DNA from: Agelaius tricolor
Lineage: Eukaryota; Chordata; Aves; Passeriformes; Icteridae
NCBI GenBank assembly: GCA_023055355.1
Contig: JALJCS010000030.1
Span: 620,001 to 684,000 of the forward strand
Reading direction: 5' to 3'
DNA length: 64,000 nt
Position numbers and translations under genes: made by a program. The notes under the pieces were generated by a model. That model saw nothing but the letters and a program-made list of their open reading frames with translations, was not told the origin of the DNA and searched no databases. Of this stretch, positions 1-9,699 are shown piece by piece. Numbering within the stretch: the stretch's first letter is position 1; each line of letters begins with the position of its first letter.

Positions 1-820
1 TTCAGATCATTTCCATTTCTGAAGCATTTCAGTTGTTGACTGTTTTTGCTGTCTCCTGAGGGCGGGAAAATAGTCTTTGTACCAATACTGAAACAAACTA
101 GATGGAAAAATTTGTTTTCCTCATTCTTTTCTGTCTATTTGAACAGGCACAGCAGCAAGACCACTGCTATGAGTCTGAGTGGCCCTTCCACTCCAGGATG
201 ATAAACTTGTAGTGGCTAGTATGTTATTTGCCGGCTGTTAACTGTTGTGCAGAAAGATCTGTCAACCTTTTTCACAGGAAGACGCTTCTGAATTGCTTCA
301 CTTGTCTCTGAAGCAGAGACCTAAGCTGGCACTCCATTTCTGAGATCTTGCTGTGTTAGCCCCCAAACCCATTTCTTTCAAATGCCTTTTACTTTCAACC
401 CAAGCACTTCATTACTTCATGATGTAATCTCTTGTTCTTCATGTTCGGGGGATTGTTTTAGACTGATAAGAACATATTGCAGTAAGCAGGTAGAACATCT
501 ATCTTAAGCAGTATCCATCACTTGCCTTTGGTTCATGTATCATAACATCTGCAAGGAATGTCATTTACAATCAATGGATGGGCTGGGGTAACGGGCCACA
601 GGTTTAGGAATCTTTCTCCAATTAATTTTGCGTTAAAATTTAGCTCTTATCATTTCAATTGGGTCTTTATTAAAACAATCATCTATTTATTACCTGTACC
701 ACAATGACCAGTGTACCTGTACCACAGTCAAGAGTGGCTGAGCATCCTACAACAATTCCAAGAAGAAGAATGGTCTGAGCCCCCAGTGCAGCACAAGAAG
801 TCTGTCATCAAGCCGGAGTC
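1..820. other. No gene recognised (start of 58-kb unit)
   Basis: This stretch holds no long open frame, recognisable transposon or RNA gene. It is moderately AT-rich, single-copy-looking sequence apart from its second copy at 57884-58718. Confidence 0.6.
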
Positions 821-1201
821 CCGCAGGCGTTTTCTCAGCCTGGAGAAGAGCAGACTCCGGGCAAATTGTTAGAGCAGCTCTCCAGTAGCTGAAGACAGCC
901 TACCAGAAGGAGGCAGGTGAGCTACACAAGGGCACGGAGCGATAGGAAAAGTGTGGATGGCTTTAAAACCTGAAGAGGATAGGTTTCCTTTGGCTATTGG
1001 GAAGAAATTCCTTGCCAAGATGGTTGTGAGACACTAGAACATGTTGTGGGTGACCAATTCCTGGAAGTGATCAAGGCCAGCTTGAATGGGTCTTTGAGCT
1101 TAAGGCGGTCTAGTGGAAGGTGTCCCTGACAATGACATGCTGGGGAGGACGTAGGTGAATTTAAGGTCCCTTCCAAAGCCAACCATTCCATTATTCTATG
1201 G
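821..1201 (+). mobile_element. CR1 LINE 3'-end fragment
   Basis: The order of motifs is that of the CR1 3' region in sense orientation: a CTCAGCCTGGAGAAGAG-like start, a GGAAGAAATTCCTTGCC-like segment, a 'TGGAAGTGATCAAGGCCAGC' segment and 'TTTAAGGTCCCTTCCAAAG', ending in a degenerate ATTCTATGG tail. Only about 380 bp of the 3' end is present, the usual 5' truncation. No open frame survives. The copy at 58719-59099 differs by a few substitutions. Confidence 0.9.
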
Positions 1202-1360
1202 TAATCATTCTGTACAGTAGCAGTAAGAAGTTGAAGCTAGAAATAACATATTCATGCTGAGAAACTGCTATCCAAGGAGTTGAACTGTTTGGGTCTCACA
1301 TTTATGGGCCATTTAGCAATACTATATCTAATATCTACTCCTCGCTCTTTATCATACACG

Positions 1361-1944
1361 CAAGTATTTTATCATCTTTAACGTTTCTGACATTTGTGAA
1401 TTTTCTTCCCTTCTCTCTCTTTCTTTCTTTCTTTCTTTCTCTTTCTCTCGTTCCTTCTTTCTTTTCTTTCCTTCCCCCACTTCCTTCCTTCACTGCCTTC
1501 CTTCCACTATGTCCTTCTTTCTGCCACGTCCTTCTGCCACTTCCTTCCCTCCCTCCGTCCACTTTGATATTAATTTGCAAACTGTCAAATAGTTACAGGA
1601 AATTACTCACAAGTATTTTATCATCTTTAACGTTTCTGACATTTGGGAATTTTCTTTCCTTCTCTTTTTTTCTTCCTTTCTTTCTTTCCCTCGTTCCTTC
1701 TTTCCCTCTTTCCCTCTTTTTCCCTTCCTTTCCTTTCTTTCTTTCTTTCTTGCTTTCTTTCTTTCTTTCTTTCTTTCTTTCTCTCTTTCTTTCTTTCTTT
1801 TCTTTCCTTCCCCCACTTCCTTCCTTCACTGCCTTCCTCCCACTATGTCCTTCTTTCTGCCAAGTCCTTCTGCCACTTCCTTCCCTCCCTCCCTCCACTT
1901 TGATGTTAATTTGCAAACTGTCAAGTAGTTACAGGAAATTACTC
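1361..1944. repeat. Tandemly duplicated block with (TTTC)n microsatellites
   Basis: Two direct copies, 1361-1609 and 1610-1944, both begin CAAGTATTTTATCATCTTTA and end with a GTTACAGGAAATTACTC segment. Each contains a pyrimidine tract built on TTTC, followed by a shared CCACTTCCTTCC/GTCCTTCTTTCTGCCA segment. The copies differ mainly in TTTC copy number. Long frames on either strand here are products of the low-complexity tract. Confidence 0.9.
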
Positions 1945-2784
1945 TTCTTTAAATATCATTTTGAAGCTTAGAAATGAATACCAAAATTGTGTCAAAACAG
2001 GGCATTTAAAAGCCATCTGAAAGTGAGAACTAGCTATTGAAAAGACAAAAATACAAAAATGAAATGATGGAGTGGATGGTTTTAAGGGATATTCTTTGTA
2101 TGGCTTTGATACAAATGAGGATCTCAATTTTTGCACCTTCTAAAAACACATCTTGAAACTTACTACTTTCCGTGACAAAAATATTTCCAAAACAAGGAAA
2201 TTGATTTATGCAGATGAAAATATCATCTCCCAAATAGTCATCATCAAGTCCAAAAGATTACCCTGCTTTTACGTAGTAAGCTTTATGGAGATTTCTATTC
2301 TCACACAAACAAAGAAGAATCTCTCAAATGACTAGAAAATTTTTAAAAGCAAAATAACCTTGAAGAAAAAAGATCCAAAAAAGAGCAGGGAATTATATAC
2401 GTCCACACTTGTTACATGTTGGTTACTAATATTGGCTCTAGTTTGTTGGCGAGTACACTTCCCATTCACGCACGCACGCACCCCTCTTCCTCCTGCACAC
2501 AGATGTGTGATATTGGGTCTCAAAGAATGGACTATTTTCTCTTAAATAAGTTGTGGCTCTCAAAGTCAAAGCGTAGTCTTCCTGGCTCTATTACCAGGAT
2601 TTTGTTCCGGGAAGGGAATGTGCTTGTGCCTGTTAGAAATGGGGAGGAGGGGACAGAAAGCAAAGCCATTTGAAGACAACCTGCAGCATAACTAAGAACG
2701 AAGGGTGCTTCTTGACTGCACAGCAAAAGAAATCTTGGGAGTAAAATGGAGGAAAACTTGAGGTGCTGATAGAGTTTCTCCTTG
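1945..2784. other. No gene recognised
   Basis: AT-rich sequence with no recognised transposon or convincing exon. A short CGCACGCACGCACC run lies near 2468. It is repeated at 59946-60785 with very few differences, which suggests recent duplication and not functional conservation. Confidence 0.5.
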
Positions 2785-5700
2785 TGACAGCTTTCAAACG
2801 TACAGAAAACAGCACTTCCTCATTCTCCTGCCTTTTCTATTCACATTAACATTGCAAGAAAAGGGGTTTTGGACAACGTTCTTTTGCTTCTTGCTAAACA
2901 CTCTGCTGACACTCCGTGCAACTTCCAGAAAAAGATCAAGGATGTTTTTTGTACTGGGAGAGTTTCTCCTTGCGAGACATAGTAGAAAAGCTTTTTGCTA
3001 AGATGTAGGCGGCAGGAGACGCAGATTCAGAGATACGGAGCTCTCCGAAGGTAGGGGCCGCTCCCGGGCGTCTTTCCGCAGAAGCCGTGCTCGGGATCGC
3101 ACCGCGACCGGCACAATGCTCTGTGTGCAAAGAAGCGGCTTCTTCGCCTCCGGGAGACGGAGACCGCGGCCGCGTCTTTAAAAGCCAAGAAAAAAGTCGC
3201 ACAACATGGGGAGTGTGTGTGCAGTTGTCAAACCTAAAGAAAACGGTACCTTAGCACTCTCCTGCCTTTTCCATTCACATTACCATTCAAAAAGAAGGAG
3301 TTTTGGACAACTTTCTTTTGCTTCTTGCTAAACACTCTGCAGACCTCCGTGCAACTTCTAGAACAAGAGCGGAGATGCTTTCCGTACGGGCACAGTTTGT
3401 CCTGGCAAGACATAGTAAAAAAGCTTTTTGCTCAGTTTTATGCGACGAGAGAGACAGAAGGCAGAGTAAAGAACTCTCCGAAACGAAGCCCCCTGCCAGG
3501 GCGTCTTTCGTCACAAGCCGCTCTCCGGAGAACACCGCCACCGGCACAATGCTCTGTGCGCGAAGAAGCCGCTTCTTCGCCTCCGGGAGATGGAGAGAAC
3601 GGCAACTTCCCAAAGGCGAAGATGCAAGCCGCAGCACACCGATAGAGCGTGTGCAGCTTTCAAATTGATAGAAACGAGTGCTTTAGCATTCTCCTGCCCT
3701 TTCATTCACATTATATTCGAATAAAAGGAGTTTTGGGACACTATGTTTTTCTTCTTGTTAAACACTCTGCAGTCCTCTGTGCAACTTTTAGAAGAAGAAC
3801 GGGGATGTTTTGTGTACTGGCACAGGTTCTCCTTGCAAGATATGGTGGAAAAGATTTTTGCTGAGTGTTTAACGACAAGAACCTAAGAAGACAGAGATAC
3901 GCAGCTCTCCGAAGCTAAGTGCCGGTCCCCGGCGTCTTTCGGCAAAAACCGCTCTCAGGTGCTCCCGGCGGTCTGCAAAATGCTCTGTGCGCAAAGAAGC
4001 CGCTTCTTCGCCTCCGGGAGACGGAGAGAACGGCACCCTCCGAAAGGCTAAGAACCAAGCTGCCTAATACAAGGATAACCTGAGCACCTTTCAAACAAAT
4101 AGAAAAGACTACTTTACCACTCTTCTGACTTTTCCATTCACAATATAATCGAATAAAAAAAGTTTTCGACAACTATCTTTTCCTTCTAATTAAACAGTTC
4201 GAATACCTCTGTGCATCTTTTAGAAAAAGATCTGGGATGTTTTGTGTACTGGCACAATTTCTCCTTGCAAGATATGGTGGAAAAGCTTTTTGCTGAATGT
4301 TAAGCTGGAAGACACGCAGAAGACGCAGATACGGAGCTCTCCGAAGCTAGGTGCCGGTCCCGGCATCTTTCGGCACAAGCCGCTCTCCGAAATGCACCGC
4401 GACCCAAACAATGCTCTGTGCGAAAAGAAGCCGCTTCTTCGCCTCCGGGAGACTCGGCGAGTGGCAGCTTCCCAAAGGCGAAGATGCAAGCTGCACCACA
4501 CAAGCACATTGTGGGCAGCATTCAGACTTAGAGAAAACAGTACTTTACTGCTCTCCTCCCTGTTCCATTGTTAGTATATTCGAAAAGAACGAGTTTTGGA
4601 CAACTATCTTTTCCTTCCTGCAAAACTCTTTGCAGACCTCCGTGCAACTTCTGGAACAATATCGGTGATGTTTTCTATACTGGCACAGTTTCTCTTTGCA
4701 AGATATGGTGGAAAAGATTTTTGCTGAATGTTAAGCTGGAAGACACGCAGAGGACGCAGATACGGAGCTCTCCGAAGCTAAGTGCCGGTCCCCGGCTTCT
4801 TTCGGCGCAAACCGCTCTTAGGTGCTCACCGCGACCGACCCAATGCTCTGTGTGCGAAGAAGCCGCTTCTTCGCCTCCGGGAGACGGAGAGAGCGGCAGC
4901 TTCCCAAAGGCGAAGATGCAAGCCGCACCACACAGGAACAGTGTGGGCAGCATTCAGACTTAGAGAAAACAGTATTTTACCACTCTCCTGCCTTTTTTAT
5001 TGTTCTTATATTCGAAAGGAACGAGTTTTGGACAACTACGTTTTCCGTATTACAAAACTCTTTACAGCCCTCCGTGCACGTTTAGAACATGATTTTGGAT
5101 GTTTTCTATACTGGCAGAGTTTCTCTTTGCAAGATATGGTGGAAAAGCTTTTTGCTGAGTGTTGAGCGGCAAGACTCTCAGAAGACGCAGATACGCAGCT
5201 CTCCGATGCTAAGTGCCGGTCCACGGCTGCTTTCGACACAAACCGCTCTTAGGAGCTCCCTGCGCTCGGCACAATGCTCTGTGAGCAAAGAAGCCGCTTC
5301 TTCGCCTCCGGGAGACGGAGAGAACGACATCTTCCCAAAAGCGAAGATGCAAGCCGCACCACACAAGCACATTTTGGGCAGCATTCAGACTTAGAGAAAA
5401 CAGTATTTTACCATTCTCGTGGCTTTTCCACTGATGTTATATTCGAAAAGAACGAGTTTTGGTCAACTATCTTTTCCTTCCTGCAAAACTCTTTGCAGAC
5501 CTCCGTGCACGTTTAGAAAATGATTTTGGATGTTTTCTATACTGGCAGAGTTTCTCTTTGCAAGATATGGTGGAAAAGCTTTTTGCTGAGTGTTGAGCGG
5601 CAAGACACGCAGAAGACGCAGATACGCAGCTCTCCCAAGCTAAGTGCCGGTCCACGGCTTCTTTCGGCACAAACCGCTCTCAGGAGCTCCCTGCACTCGG

Positions 5701-7640
5701 CACAATCTTGTGCGCAAAGAAGCCGCTTCTTCGCCTCCGGGAGACGGAGAGACCGGCATCTTCCCAAAGGCGAAGATGCAAGCCGCACCACACAGGAACA
5801 GTGTGGGCAGCATCCAGACTTAGAGAAAACAGTACTTTACCACTCTCCTGCCTTTTCCATTGTTATTATATTCGGAAAGAACGAGTCCTGCACAACTATC
5901 TTTTCCGTATTGCAAAACTCTTTTCAGACCTCTGTGCAAGCTTTAGATCATGATTTTGGATGTTTTATTTACTGGCAGTGTTTCTCTTTGCAAGATATGG
6001 TGAAAAAGCTTTTTGCTGAATGTTGAGCGGCAAGACACGCAGAAGACGCAGATACGCAGCTCTCCGATGCTAAGTGCCGGTCCGCGGCGTCTTTCGACAC
6101 AAACCGCTCTTAGGTGCTCACCGCGACCGACCCAATGCTCTGTGTGTGAAGAAGCCGCTTCTTCGCCTCCGGGAGACGGAGAGAGCGGCAGCTTCCCAAA
6201 GGCGAAGATGCAAGCCGCACCACACAGGAACAGTGTGGGCAGCATTCAGACTTAGAGAAAACAGTATTTTACCACTCTCCTGCCTTTTTTATTGTTCTTA
6301 TATTCGAAAGGAACGAGTTTTGGACAACTACGTTTTCCGTATTACAAAACTCTTTACAGCCCTCCGTGCACGTTTAGAAAATGATTTTGGATGTTTTCTA
6401 TACTGGCAGAGTTTCTCTTTGCAAGATATGGTGGAAAAGCTTTTTGCTGAGTGTTGAGCGGCAAGACACGCAGAAGACGCAGATACGCAGCTCTCCGAAG
6501 CTAAGTGCCGGTCCACAGCTGCTTTCGACACAAACCGCTCTTAGGAGCTCCCTGCGCTCGGCACAATGCTCTGTGAGCAAAGAAGCCGCTTCTTCGCCTC
6601 CGGGAGACGGAGAGAACGACATCTTCCCAAAAGCGAAGATGCAAGCCGCACCACACAAGCACATTTTGGGCAGCATTCAGACTTAGAGAAAACAGTATTT
6701 TACCATTCTCCTGCCTTTTCCACTGATGTTATATTCGAAAAGAACGAGTTTTGGTCAACTATCTTTTCCTTCCTGCAAAACTCTTTGCAGACCTCCGTGC
6801 ACGTTTAGAAAATGATTTTGGATGTTTTCTATACTGGCAGAGTTTCTCTTTGCAAGATATGGTGGAAAAGCTTTTTGCTGAGTGTTGAGCGGCAAGACAC
6901 GCAGAAGACGCAGATACGCAGCTCTCCGAAGCCAAGTGCCGGTCCACGGCTTCTTTCGACACAAACCGCTCTTAGGTGCTCACCGCGACCGACCCAATGC
7001 TCTGTGTGCGAAGAAGCCGCTTCTTCGCCTCCGGGAGACGGAGAGAGCGGCAGCTTCCCAAAGGCGAAGATGCAAGCCGCACCACACAGGAACAGTGTGG
7101 GCAGCATTCAGACCTAGAGAAAACAGCATTTTACCACTCTCCTGCCTTTTCCACTGATATTATAATCGAAAAGAACGTGTTTTGGACAACTACGTTTTCC
7201 GTATTACAAAACTCTTTCCAGACCTCCGTGCAAGTTTAGAACATGATTTTGGATGTTTTCTATACTGGCAGAGTTTCTCTTTGCAAGATATGGTGGAAAA
7301 GCTTTTTGCTGAGTGTTGAGCGGCAAGACTCTCAGAAGACGCAGATACGCAGCTCTCCGATGCTAAGTGCCGGTCCCCGGCTTCTTTCGGCACAAACCGC
7401 TCTTAGGTGCTCACCGCGACCGACCCAATGCTCTGTGTGCGAAGAAGCCGCTTCTTCGCCTTCGGGGGACTCGGCTAGCAGCAGCTTCCGAAATGCGACC
7501 AACAAATATTAACACCACCGGCATTGTGTCCCGGGCGTCTTTCGGCACAAGCGCCGCACCGGAGCGTACCGCCACCGGCACAATGCTCTGTGCGCGAAGA
7601 ACTCGATTCTTCGCCTCCCGGGATCTGAAAGAAGAAGCAT
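2785..7640. repeat. 431-bp satellite array, 11 units plus a short terminal piece
   Basis: A marker box (AATGCTCTGTG or a variant) recurs at 3116, 3549, 3980, 4411, 4843, 5274, 5705, 6135, 6566, 6997 and 7428, so the unit length is 430-433 bp. A last shortened spacing leads to 7583. Each unit has an AT-rich half (TATTCGAAAAGAACGAG and ATATGGTGGAAAAGCTTTTT regions) and a CpG-bearing half with an AAGAAG-CCG-CTTCTT hairpin. Units up to about 4500 are more diverged; those after about 4800 are nearly identical and fall into variants A (GTGTGCGAAG), B (GTGAGCAAAG) and C (a 2-bp deletion giving CAATCTTGTG). By box the order from 4843 is A-B-C-A-B-A-A. I do not recognise this satellite from any named family. 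Confidence 0.95.
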
Positions 7641-7666
7641 AAGCTTAAGACGCCCTTGCCTCAGTT

Positions 7667-8173
7667 GTGTACAGGTTTGGGCGCTCCTCTCGATTAATTG
7701 TGCCATTCCTGACAGCAGGTGTCGCTGTTGGTCAAGCTTTGAGTATGCTTAATAAGTTGCGATGCTGGGTGGTCAACCAACTCAAGGTAAGATCAGCGAT
7801 TTTAAATCAGCTTCTCACTGGTGTAGATACCATTAGTCATTGCACACTGCAAAATAATGCTGCTCTAGCTTTCTTGTTAGCACATGGGCAAGAGTGTGAG
7901 GATTTTGAAGGAATGTGTTTTTTGAACCTCTCTAACCATTCTGCAGTCATTCACTGGAAACTCAAACAAGGACAAGATAACATGAAGAAATTGATTGGGA
8001 ATGAGAGGGTTACGCATGAATGGTTTGAGAGATGGGAAACAACTCGATGGTTGGAAGATCTTGTAAAGGGAACTTTGTTGTTACTAGTAGTCATTATTAT
8101 ATTGCTTCTTGGTATTCCATGCATCACGAAACTGGTGAGCCTCTTGGAAGTAAATACAGTGAAAAGGGTTTAG
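7667..8173 (+). CDS. env: Endogenous retroviral Env transmembrane (TM) subunit, 5'-truncated, open frame
   Basis: An open frame of about 168 codons with no internal stop covers the end of SU and a whole TM fusion subunit. An RSSR box at 7682-7693 fits the furin-type SU/TM cleavage position. It is followed by a hydrophobic fusion-peptide-like start (LIVPFLTAGVAVGQAL), an LQNNAALAFLLAHG region in the place of the immunosuppressive segment, then CEDFEGMC, an NLSNHS glycosylation site and a membrane anchor (TLLLLVVIIILLLGIP). This layout is that of gamma-type Env, as in alpha- and gammaretroviruses. The family's CX6CC box reads CX6C followed by F, so the second of the adjacent cysteines is missing. 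There is no ATG; the frame begins right where the 431-bp array ends, so SU, gag and pol are absent. A polypurine tract and LTR follow directly. Confidence 0.88.
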   Translation: MYRFGRSSRLIVPFLTAGVAVGQALSMLNKLRCWVVNQLKVRSAILNQLLTGVDTISHCTLQNNAALAFLLAHGQECEDFEGMCFLNLSNHSAVIHWKLKQGQDNMKKLIGNERVTHEWFERWETTRWLEDLVKGTLLLLVVIIILLLGIPCITKLVSLLEVNTVKRV

Positions 8174-8186
8174 CTGGTGCAAGATG

Positions 8187-8199
8187 AAGAAGGGGGAAA
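8187..8199 (+). promoter_or_regulatory. Polypurine tract (plus-strand primer site)
   Basis: GAAGAAGGGGGAA lies 13 bases after the TM stop and ends just before the TG of the LTR. This is the expected place and composition for the retroviral PPT and supports the LTR start call. Confidence 0.8.
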
Positions 8200-8200
8200 T

Positions 8201-8587
8201 TGTAGCAATGTAGCTGAACCTCTTAGACTACAGGGTGCACCAGCCATCCAGCTGGAATATGTTCTTCTCAGAATTTTCTCAGAGCCTTCTGGAATTCATC
8301 AAGGTTACTAAGACATAAGCCGTGCTAAAAGAAGAAAGAGAAGTTGAGACACCAAATTCCAAGACTACAAGAACTCGATAACGGGGGGCAGCAAAGCGCC
8401 TGGACTGTAACCAAACCTATCTTCTGAGAGGTACACACAGAATGTGTGGACATAACAAAGGCACCAAGATAAAAATGCGGGCCTGGCGTGTGCAGAGATT
8501 TAGAATGTGTAAGTGCATCATGTCAACAATCAACGGCTTCTGCTTAATCCTCTTGCTCCCTTGTCCTGGAGTCCTGAATTTCCCACA
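8201..8587 (+). mobile_element. 3' LTR of the truncated gamma-type Env provirus
   Basis: It begins TGTAGCAATG right after the PPT and is taken to end at ...GAATTTCCCACA, giving a TG...CA element of 387 bp. No matching 5' LTR is visible in the window, so no TSD can be tested. I see no clean AATAAA. The 5' boundary is firm and the 3' boundary is inferred from the terminal CA. Confidence 0.7.
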
Positions 8588-9595
8588 AGGAAAGCCCTTC
8601 TAAAAGGGCTCTGATTTTAATGATAGTTGCTGTCTAGACGATGAATAATGGGAATAGTTCTTTCAAATCCTTCCCTTGCTGATATCTGTAAGTTTCATCT
8701 TTTCCTGATTGTACTGGTGCCTATACATTAGTTATGACTAGAAAGGAATGAGTTTTAGGGATATGTGGCAAGGAAATTGGTAGCTCTGCTTCCATTTCCA
8801 TTGTCTAAGAAGAATTCTGATTAGTTTTGGACTTTTCATAGACCTCTGACTAGATTGCATTTGTCTTTGATTGAGCCCGTAAATTTTAGGCTACTAGGCT
8901 TGACCAATGAATAGAAAAGGGAAAGTCACACAGCTTAGGTGGTTCTCTTGTCAACAACTTCTCAATAGTAGGGCGATTTCTGTCCTCAAGTTTGTTACTT
9001 CAGCTAGCAGATTATGCTCACTCCAAAAGAAGGTGAGAAGTTTGCTACCATAAATGGTCCGATAATTCTTCCTGCTTCTTTGTGACTCTTTTGTATGACG
9101 GGATTCTGTATTATTTGAGTTTGTTATAAAAAGTTGGATTAAATTGCGTGCGTCCGCTCTTGGGGGAAACAGAGTATTTAGCCAATAACATCTAGGCTTT
9201 TATCGACCGGAGACTGTCTGAACGGACCGGATGCTTTAAACACAGTAATTCCTGCTAGTTCCAATTCCATTTTTAGACTCGACAAACCGAATGGTAAACC
9301 TGCACCAGTAGGGAGGGACATTGGACTTTCTCCTTTTTAGAGAGAAACTAATGAAAAAGTTTCAGCAGAATCATAGCAGGCTGTAAAATAAGAAAAGCAT
9401 CATGAAAAGAGGCCAATCCTATCCTCTTAGATATGGCTAGTTGTGATTGGACATGAATGAAATATGTCAACTCTGTGTTCCTGGGTATCACATCAGTAAC
9501 AGCTACTTCAGCTGCTGTAGTTGTCTCCTAAAGCTAAGAACAGAATCCAAAGAATTGTGATTCCATGGTCCCAATTCACCCTGTGATGGTGACAG
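8588..9595. other. No gene recognised
   Basis: AT-rich sequence after the LTR with no transposon or exon that I can support. Confidence 0.5.
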
Positions 9596-9683
9596 GTGAA
9601 AAAGGAGTGGAAGGTGCACGGGGAAATTAACTTGAATGGCCTATCTAAATCAGCAGCCACTGATTTCCTGAAAACTTCAACAG
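9596..9683 (+). other. Weak candidate exon
   Basis: An 88-nt open segment lies between a GACAG acceptor and a GTCAGT donor. It would encode VKKEWKVHGEINLNGL and onward, entering in phase 0 and leaving in phase 1. The polypyrimidine tract before it is poor, the product matches nothing I recognise, and an open segment this short is common by chance. Confidence 0.15.
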
Positions 9684-9699
9684 GTCAGTTGACCTGTTG
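9678..9699. repeat. Perfect 10-bp-arm inverted repeat with AGGTCA half-sites
   Basis: CAACAGGTCA, a GT spacer and TGACCTGTTG form a perfect 22-bp inverted repeat. It contains two AGGTCA nuclear-receptor half-sites in inverted orientation with a 2-bp spacer. The classical oestrogen-response spacing is 3, so any receptor binding is inference. Confidence 0.5.

Larger units (their letters stand above)
1..6000. repeat. Copy 1 of a ~58-kb tandem/segmental repeat (part also present at the window end)
   Basis: The sequence starting at position 1 restarts at 57884 in the same orientation. The offset is 57883 at the start, 57898 after a 15-bp indel at 230/231, and about 58001 after the TTTC block. By eye there are about nine substitutions in the first 1.3 kb and about two in the 870 bp after the TTTC block. 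The true unit boundary cannot be placed because the window starts inside copy 1. Confidence 0.95.

Noticed and set aside
1396..1971. Long phenylalanine/serine/leucine frames in the TTTC tracts, also at 59204-59929
   Set aside because: They are translations of a pyrimidine microsatellite.
5089..7117. Recurrent ~100-codon frames (starting MILDVFYTGR) in the satellite units, also ~92-codon frames on the opposite strand
   Set aside because: The unit length (431) is not a multiple of three, variant C has a 2-bp deletion that shifts the frame, and both strands stay open equally. This looks like recent copying, not coding.
2785..7640. Regularly spaced repeats as a CRISPR array
   Set aside because: Units are 431 bp and repeat without unique spacers, and the genome is eukaryotic.
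7621..7666. CCCTTGCCTCAG before the TM frame as a splice acceptor
   Set aside because: The sequence is acceptor-like, but it sits between satellite and env and no upstream donor or exon is evident.
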